Source of the DNA: SFWF01 sp045638145
GTDB taxonomy: Bacteria > Bacillota > Clostridia > Oscillospirales > Acutalibacteraceae
Direction of reading: 5' to 3'
DNA: 64,000 bases
NCBI GenBank assembly: GCA_045638145.1
Contig: JAZUAU010000027.1
Coordinates: 1-64,000 of the forward strand
Of the stretch, positions 59,142 through 64,000 are shown in pieces. The position numbers and the translations under genes are program-made. The notes beneath the pieces were generated by a model. It was given only the letters and a program-made list of their open reading frames with translations. It was not told the origin of the DNA and did not search any database. Each line of letters begins with the position of its first letter. Position 1 is the stretch's first letter.

Positions 59142-59225
59142 TCCCTCCGTCTTTTGCTCCGCAAAATCCACCTCCCTCATCAGGTGGAGGCAAATGATAA
59201 CGGGCTGTCGGAAAATCCGACAACT
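59142..59225. repeat. Intergenic hairpins before the ribbon-helix-helix gene
   Basis: TTTTGC/GCAAAA, CCACCT/AGGTGG and GTCGGA/TCCGAC stems follow each other. The last is probably the terminator of the gene ending at 59233. CTCCC/GGAGG modules of this kind recur near 31968 and 60673. Confidence 0.6.
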
Positions 59226-59232
59226 CGTTCTT

Positions 59233-59433
59233 TTATTTTCTTGTAGGCTTCACATTTTCATTCGGCGCAATATCTTTTACTATCTCGCCGTGCTCGCCCT
59301 CAAACTCCTTTATACTATTTCTTATAAGCACTAAAACCTGACTGTTGACACTTCTTCCCTCGTAATCGGCAATATAGGAAAGTTTTTCAAGCATTTGTTC
59401 TTCTATTCTTATAGATACACTCTTTACAGCCAT
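59233..59433 (-). CDS. Ribbon-helix-helix (Arc/CopG-like) regulator, cassette F
   Basis: A 66-aa protein starting MAVKSVSIRIEEQMLEKLSY, with the strand KSVSIRI followed by two helices (EQMLEKLSYIADYE, VNSQVLVLIRNSIKEFE), the ribbon-helix-helix layout. It is divergent from a SLOG-family gene with a palindrome between them. Its ribosome site is weak. Confidence 0.8.
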   Translation of the reverse strand: MAVKSVSIRIEEQMLEKLSYIADYEGRSVNSQVLVLIRNSIKEFEGEHGEIVKDIAPNENVKPTRK

Positions 59434-59486
59434 AAAATCATTCCAAAATAAACATATTGTATATTTATTTTAGTAAGAATTAATGT

Positions 59487-59516
59487 TATAATGCATAAAT
59501 GGATATACCGTATATC
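59487..59516. promoter_or_regulatory. Promoter and palindromic operator of cassette F
   Basis: TGTTATAAT gives an extended -10 (TATAAT 59487-59492) for the SLOG gene. GATATAC-C-GTATATC (59502-59516) is a perfect inverted repeat at the likely start point. Confidence 0.7.
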
Positions 59517-59537
59517 TACTAATTGGGAGTGATTATT

Positions 59538-60006
59538 TTGTTTAATAATACCTGTTGTTTTATCGGGCATAGGGCGATTGAGGAAACGAAAGAATTAAAA
59601 GAGGAGCTTTGGAATATCATTGTGTCACTTATTACCTCTCGGGGTGTCGATACCTTTCTTTTCGGAAGCAAAAGTCGCTTCAACACTCTTTGCTACAAGC
59701 AGGTCACGAATATGCAGATAAAATATCCGCATATAAAGAGAATTTATGTCAGGGCGGAATACCCCCGTTATTGATGAGAGCTATAAGGAGTATCTGCTGA
59801 GTCTTTACGAGGACACCTATTACGCAAAAAACGCTGTGGGCAGGGCGGCATATGTTGAGTGCAACCGCGAAATGATAGATAAAAGCCGCTTTTGTGTTTT
59901 TTATTATCGGGAGTCGGCTCTGCCCGAGGGGCGCAAAAGCGGAACGGCTTTGGCACTCGGATATGTGAAAAAAAGGGCAAAGGAAATTTTTATTTTACCC
60001 AAATAA
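59538..60006 (+). pseudogene. SLOG-family (DUF1273-like) gene, frameshifted at a C5 tract
   Basis: A 469-nt gene in two frames. The first part starts at TTG 59538 (GGGAG 8 nt before) and reads LFNNTCCFIGHRAIEETKEL with the GHR motif, TFLFGSKSRFNTLC and YVRAEYP. The second frame continues directly with VIDESYKEYLLSLYEDTYYA, VECNREMIDKSRFCVFYY and KSGTALALGYVKKRAKE. Removing one C from CCCCC at about 59763-59767 restores a single reading frame of about 155 codons. It may be a pseudogene, a sequencing indel or a phase-variable tract. Confidence 0.8.
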
Positions 60007-60018
60007 GAATCTGTTAAT

Positions 60019-60543
60019 TTATATACCGTATAATTTAGTTAAAGGGTCGCGGAAGAGATTTATCGGTGGCGGAAAGAAGGTAAAAAGGGCAAAGCACAGC
60101 GCCAAAGCCAAAAGTATAAGCCTTGCAGCTTTAGGGTATCGGCAAAGCTTGTTTTTTAAAAAGAGCCTTGTTTCGTAAACAAATGCGAGTGCCGCAGCTA
60201 TGAAAAATATAAGGATATTGAACCAATCGGGTGTTTTGCCGAAAACACCGTTTGCCGTGTAGAAAATTAAGGGGATTGAAACAACTCCCAATATTATTCC
60301 ACGAAGCTTTACGCACCAAAAATTCGGGACTTCTCTTCCAAGCCTCCGCTTTTCGATAAAGGAGTAGAAAAGCATTGGGAAAAAGAGAAGCTTCATATGC
60401 TCAAAGGTTGACTCGTTCACTCCCGAAAAAATGGCAACAAGCCTGTTTTCTCCGCTCCATTCGTATGCAAAATGAAGAAGCACCCCGAAAATTCCAACAA
60501 AAAGAATGCCCACAATCTGTTTTATAATTATATCCTTTTTCAT
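60019..60543 (-). CDS. DUF6512-like membrane protein
   Basis: A 174-aa protein with five hydrophobic segments, starting KKDIIIKQIVGILFVGIFGV, with HFAYEWSGENRLVAIFSGVNES typical of DUF6512. The STFEHMKLLFFPMLFYS segment follows. A GGGGTGGAGC site precedes the ATG. It is convergent with the SLOG gene. Role unknown. Confidence 0.82.
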   Translation of the reverse strand: MKKDIIIKQIVGILFVGIFGVLLHFAYEWSGENRLVAIFSGVNESTFEHMKLLFFPMLFYSFIEKRRLGREVPNFWCVKLRGIILGVVSIPLIFYTANGVFGKTPDWFNILIFFIAAALAFVYETRLFLKNKLCRYPKAARLILLALALCFALFTFFPPPINLFRDPLTKLYGI

Positions 60544-60659
60544 GCTCCACCCCCAAACGAGTATATGTAAATAAACGGTTTTATATACTCTTGCCGTTTT
60601 ATCTTTTTAATGTTAAAATAATGTTGAGGTGATGGCGAAAAAATCAGGCAATAGAAATT

Positions 60660-60790
60660 TATAGGGAAGAACACTCCCCATAGTATGGGGAGATGTAACA
60701 AAGTGACAGAGGGGACGACCTCCATAAGAGGCTCTGCGCCATCCCGCAATGTTTATCAATAATATAATGGGAGGGGAAGCCCTCCCCTTC
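60660..60790. repeat. Intergenic repeats before the TIR gene
   Basis: ACTCCCC/GGGGAG around ATAGTAT (60673-60692) and GGGAGGGG/CCCTCCCC (60769-60787) form hairpins. The 320-nt gap has no supported gene. Confidence 0.55.
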
Positions 60791-60809
60791 CTTTTGTCTT
60801 AACAAGTTG

Positions 60810-60838
60810 TTGAATTATTTAACTTAGTATGGTAAAAT
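60810..60838 (+). promoter_or_regulatory. Promoter of the TIR-RCC1 gene
   Basis: TTGAAT (60810-60815), 17 nt, TAAAAT (60833-60838) with TG before it. Confidence 0.72.
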
Positions 60839-60863
60839 ATTTTTATACAAAAGGGGGATTACG

Positions 60864-63800
60864 ATGGCGATTTTAAAATGTAAAATGTGCGGCGGCGATT
60901 TGGAAATCGGAGCAAATACCGATACCATTTTAGAATGTGAATACTGCGGCACAAAGCAGACGGTACCGAACGTGGATAACGAAAAGAAGCTTAATCTTTT
61001 TAACCGCGCCAACCGACTTCGTATAAACTGCGAATTTGACAAGGCAGCGGCAATTTACGAGTCTATTATTGCAGAATTTCCCGAAGAGTCCGAGGGCTAT
61101 TGGGGACTCCTTCTTTCGAACTACGGTATTGAATACGTAGACGACCCGGCGACAGCCCGAAAGATTCCCACCTGTCACCGTGCTTCCTTTGAATCGATAA
61201 TGAAGGATGAAAATTTTGAGCTGGCGCTCGAATATTCCGACGTAATGTCACAGAAGGTTTACCGTGATGAGGCGAGGGAGATTGACCGAATCCGCGAGGA
61301 GATTCTTTCGATCAGCAAAAACGAGCCACCTTATGATATTTTTATATGCTACAAGGAAAATGACAACGGCAACCGCACGGTTGACAGCCTTATTGCCGAA
61401 GAGGTTTACGACGCCCTGACGGCGGCAGGCTACCGCGTATTTTTCTCAAGAATCTCGCTTGAGGATAAGCTTGGGCGTCAGTACGAGCCCTACATATTTG
61501 CGGCGCTGAATTCTGCAAAGGTTATGCTTGCCTTTGGTACGAAGTATGAATATTACCACGCAGTTTGGGTTAAAAACGAGTGGTCAAGATTTTTAAAATT
61601 ATCTAAAAGCGGCAGTCCCAAGACCCTCATCCCTTGCTACAAGGATATGGACGCCTACGATATGCCCGAAGAGTTCAAGCCGCTTCAAGCGCAGGATATG
61701 GGCAAGGTTGGTGCCGTTAAGGACCTTCTTCGCGGTATTGAAAAGCTATTTGACGGCAAGACCTCGACAAAGCCTGAGTCTGCCACGCCCGCCGTTGGCA
61801 ACCCTACGGTTGACTCGCTTCTGAAAAGGGTTTTCCTTTTCCTTGAGGACGGCGATTTTAAGAGCGCCGATAAATATGCCGAAAAGGTGCTGGATATAGA
61901 CCCAGAATGTACCGAGGGCTATATCGGAAAGCTGATGGCTTCCCTACGCGTTACCTCGCGCGAGGAAATTTACAAAACGGCCACTCCCCTTACCGAAAAC
62001 AACCTATTCCAAAAAGCAGTGCGCTTTAGCCATGACGGCTCGCTCGACCGTTTTGTAGAACAAAACCGCGAATATCTTGCCGAGCTTGAAAGGGAGCGTC
62101 TGCTTGAGGAGGAGAGAAAAGAAGCCGAGCGCAAAAACGCCGCACTTCTTCTTCGTCCCCAAAGAGAGCGCGCCGAGAGGATGAAAAGTCTCCTCTCCTG
62201 CTCGCTTAACGGCTGTATTGGTCTTACCGAAAGCGGCGAGCTTATTGCTACCTCTAATATTAACGCCGCTGCTCTAAATGCACTGAATCACACCCGCTTT
62301 GTTGCCCTCTACGGCGACCTTTATGGAGTTGCCGCTGACGGCGGAATTTATAATATAGACTATCCTTATGACTTTAAAAAGATAAGCTCCTGCCCCGGAA
62401 TAACGCAGTTTTACTGTGATTCTTATCATCCTGCGCTTGCCGTTGCAGAGGGTAAAATCCACATCGTTAAACAGAAGGATTTGCCTGACCATGCACTAAC
62501 AGAGGCGGTGGATTTAGAAGGCATATCAAAGGTGCTTTGCGGACGCGCTAACGATAAGGACTTCATCGTAGCCCTTGACGGCGATGGTAAGGTGCATATT
62601 TTGGGCGACGTGCACCCCCATATTCGCCGCGCTACCGAATGGAACAATATTAAAGATATTGCGGTAGATTCCGACACCGTTATCGGTCTTAAATCCGACG
62701 GCTCGGTTGTTGGTGCGGGTATGAATAAGTACGGCGAGCTTGAGGTATCTAATTGGACCGATATCGTCGCAATTCATACAAACAACCTTTGCACAATAGG
62801 AATTAAAGCCGACGGCACGGTTGTTGCTGTGGGCTGTAATGAGGATAGCGAATTAAACCTTGACGGCTGGACTAATATTATTGCGGTTGACACCCACTTC
62901 GGCATAACCTACGGACTGACGGCTGATGGCAGGGTGTTCTCGGCAGGCAATGAAAATTACGGCACCAGCAGACTGGGTTACTGGAAAAACGTTGTTTCAA
63001 TTTCACGAAGCAGTCACGGACTCGTGGGCATTTTTGCCGACGGCTCTGCCGCTTACCTACCCGATGACTCAGACTGCTCTAACTCGAAAAAGGTCGACCT
63101 TTCTGCCTTCTCTTTGTTTTCGGATATTAACACTCTCAGTTTTTATGCAGACAGCGATGAATCAAAGAAAACGGCTGCCGAGGCTATAGAAAAAAGAAGC
63201 AGCTTTAGCATAGCCGGTCAGCATCGTGAGCTTCAAAAGTATAAGGATATATTTAACCTCAACTACACCCACACGGTAGCTATAAAAGAGGACGGCACGG
63301 CCGTTGCGGCAGGCGAACAGGGCGATGGCTATAAGCCTGGAGCCATTAAGGTTGGCTCTTGGAAGAATCTGAAGAAGATTTATACCGAACGCAGTGCTAC
63401 CTTCGGTCTTACCTATGACGGAAGGGTGTTGTTCGCCGGTTTTTCCACCAACCATTGTATGTCGGTTTTGTGGCATAATATTGAAAAGCTAGCCTTCGGC
63501 AGCGAAACCCTTATTGCAGGTCTTAAAAAGAACGGAACTGCCGTTGTCCTCGGTACCTATTTCAACTATTCTGATATTCCCACCTGGACCGACCTTATTG
63601 ATATTGAGTGTACCTGCGAAAACGTATTCGGACTAAAGAAGGACGGCACAGTGGTCAGCGCACTTAAAAACTATCCCGAAGTCGCAGAATGGCGGGACAT
63701 TGTTGCAATCGCCTGCGGCGGCGAGCATATAATCGGACTCAAAAAGGATGGTACGGTAGTTGCGGCGGGAGATAACTCCGAAGGTCAGTGCAACGTAGGA

Positions 63801-64000
63801 TCTTGGCGCAATGTTATCGCTATTTACACCACCACAAGCGCCAAGGATAAAATCTACAGCAAACGCTCCTACGCTCTTACAGTTGACGGCAGATTCCTTT
63901 CGACCGACATTTATGCCGAAAGCTCAAGAGATGATATCGTTGATATGACGGTTTGGCAGAGTGATGTTGTCCTCATCCACGCTGACGGCACCGTTTCATT
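60864..64000 (+). CDS. Zinc-ribbon, TPR-like, TIR and RCC1-propeller protein (cut at right edge)
   Basis: At least 1045 aa, open to the end of the window. Residues 1-40 are a zinc ribbon (C6, C9, C25, C28). A helical, TPR-like segment follows to about 150. A TIR domain spans about 155-290: YDIFICYKENDNGNRTVD, AAGYRVFFSRISLEDKLGRQ, YEPYIFAALNSAKVMLAFG and WVKNEWSRFLKL, with a candidate catalytic Glu in QYEPYIF. A second helical stretch is followed by a coiled coil (LERERLLEEERKEAERKN), then from about 450 at least nine RCC1-type repeats such as GLKKDGTVVAAGDNSEGQ. GGGGGATTACG precedes the ATG. It could be an immune or signalling protein; the window shows no partner beyond it. Confidence 0.88.
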   Translation, partial: MAILKCKMCGGDLEIGANTDTILECEYCGTKQTVPNVDNEKKLNLFNRANRLRINCEFDKAAAIYESIIAEFPEESEGYWGLLLSNYGIEYVDDPATARKIPTCHRASFESIMKDENFELALEYSDVMSQKVYRDEAREIDRIREEILSISKNEPPYDIFICYKENDNGNRTVDSLIAEEVYDALTAAGYRVFFSRISLEDKLGRQYEPYIFAALNSAKVMLAFGTKYEYYHAVWVKNEWSRFLKLSKSGSPKTLIPCYKDMDAYDMPEEFKPLQAQDMGKVGAVKDLLRGIEKLFDGKTSTKPESATPAVGNPTVDSLLKRVFLFLEDGDFKSADKYAEKVLDIDPECTEGYIGKLMASLRVTSREEIYKTATPLTENNLFQKAVRFSHDGSLDRFVEQNREYLAELERERLLEEERKEAERKNAALLLRPQRERAERMKSLLSCSLNGCIGLTESGELIATSNINAAALNALNHTRFVALYGDLYGVAADGGIYNIDYPYDFKKISSCPGITQFYCDSYHPALAVAEGKIHIVKQKDLPDHALTEAVDLEGISKVLCGRANDKDFIVALDGDGKVHILGDVHPHIRRATEWNNIKDIAVDSDTVIGLKSDGSVVGAGMNKYGELEVSNWTDIVAIHTNNLCTIGIKADGTVVAVGCNEDSELNLDGWTNIIAVDTHFGITYGLTADGRVFSAGNENYGTSRLGYWKNVVSISRSSHGLVGIFADGSAAYLPDDSDCSNSKKVDLSAFSLFSDINTLSFYADSDESKKTAAEAIEKRSSFSIAGQHRELQKYKDIFNLNYTHTVAIKEDGTAVAAGEQGDGYKPGAIKVGSWKNLKKIYTERSATFGLTYDGRVLFAGFSTNHCMSVLWHNIEKLAFGSETLIAGLKKNGTAVVLGTYFNYSDIPTWTDLIDIECTCENVFGLKKDGTVVSALKNYPEVAEWRDIVAIACGGEHIIGLKKDGTVVAAGDNSEGQCNVGSWRNVIAIYTTTSAKDKIYSKRSYALTVDGRFLSTDIYAESSRDDIVDMTVWQSDVVLIHADGTVS

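Overview
The window looks like a chromosomal segment from a spore-forming, Gram-positive anaerobe of the class Clostridia, most like the Oscillospiraceae/Ruminococcaceae. The evidence is the sporulation pair spoIIP and gpr, jag-yidC-yidD-rnpA-rpmH, noc next to rsmG, strong sigma-A promoters and GGAGG ribosome sites, frequent GTG and TTG starts, and many small intergenic repeats. No rRNA, tRNA or CRISPR array was seen.

Layout. 1-360: left edge, a minus-strand consensus promoter, a 30-codon leader ORF, a hairpin, then an open frame resembling a DNRLRE/RHS-type wall protein. 0.6-5.3 kb: alpha/beta hydrolase, membrane-fused MurF-like ligase, D-Ala-D-Ala ligase, cation efflux. 6-10.8 kb: gltX-glnS-nif3 and nrdR. 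10.9-14.8 kb: cyclophilin and the origin-type cluster rpmH-rnpA-yidD-yidC-jag, without dnaA. 15-23 kb: radical SAM protein, ZIP transporter, rarA, glyA, a NahK-like kinase divergent from a sugar-phosphate nucleotidyltransferase. 24-25.6 kb: a complete IS4-family element inserted in a terminator loop. 25.6-31.9 kb: LtaS-like sulfatase, spoIIP, gpr, rpsT, ung. 32-37 kb: noc and mnmE-mnmG-rsmG. 37-41.4 kb: AT-rich four-gene surface glycosylation operon. 41.9-47.5 kb: gdhA, rsmA, a large anchored surface protein. 47.7-58.5 kb: a 58-aa membrane protein behind SOS-like boxes, esterase, M14 peptidase, an ATPase-only GMP synthase, nagB, AraC with a large FAD oxidoreductase, and a PadR/DUF1700-like plus DUF4097 pair. 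58.8-64 kb: DUF6440, a regulator/SLOG cassette, DUF6512, and a large zinc-ribbon/TIR/RCC1 protein cut by the right edge.

The most unusual pattern is a set of six miniature divergent cassettes (5.4-6.1, 11.6-12.0, 16.9-17.3, 20.2-20.8, 23.2-23.8 and 59.2-60.0 kb). Each has one small DNA-binding protein (HTH or ribbon-helix-helix), one small partner protein, and palindromic operators between them, and most are bounded by hairpins. Regulator and partner types assort independently: one 54-aa partner family occurs once with a ribbon-helix-helix protein and once with an HTH protein, and SLOG partners occur once with an XRE protein and once with a ribbon-helix-helix protein. A second pattern is arrays of mini-hairpins whose stems differ in sequence but stay self-complementary, joined by a constant CATAAC-type linker (12.1, 51.1 and 58.5 kb).

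All product names rest on reading the translated sequence and family knowledge; no search was run.
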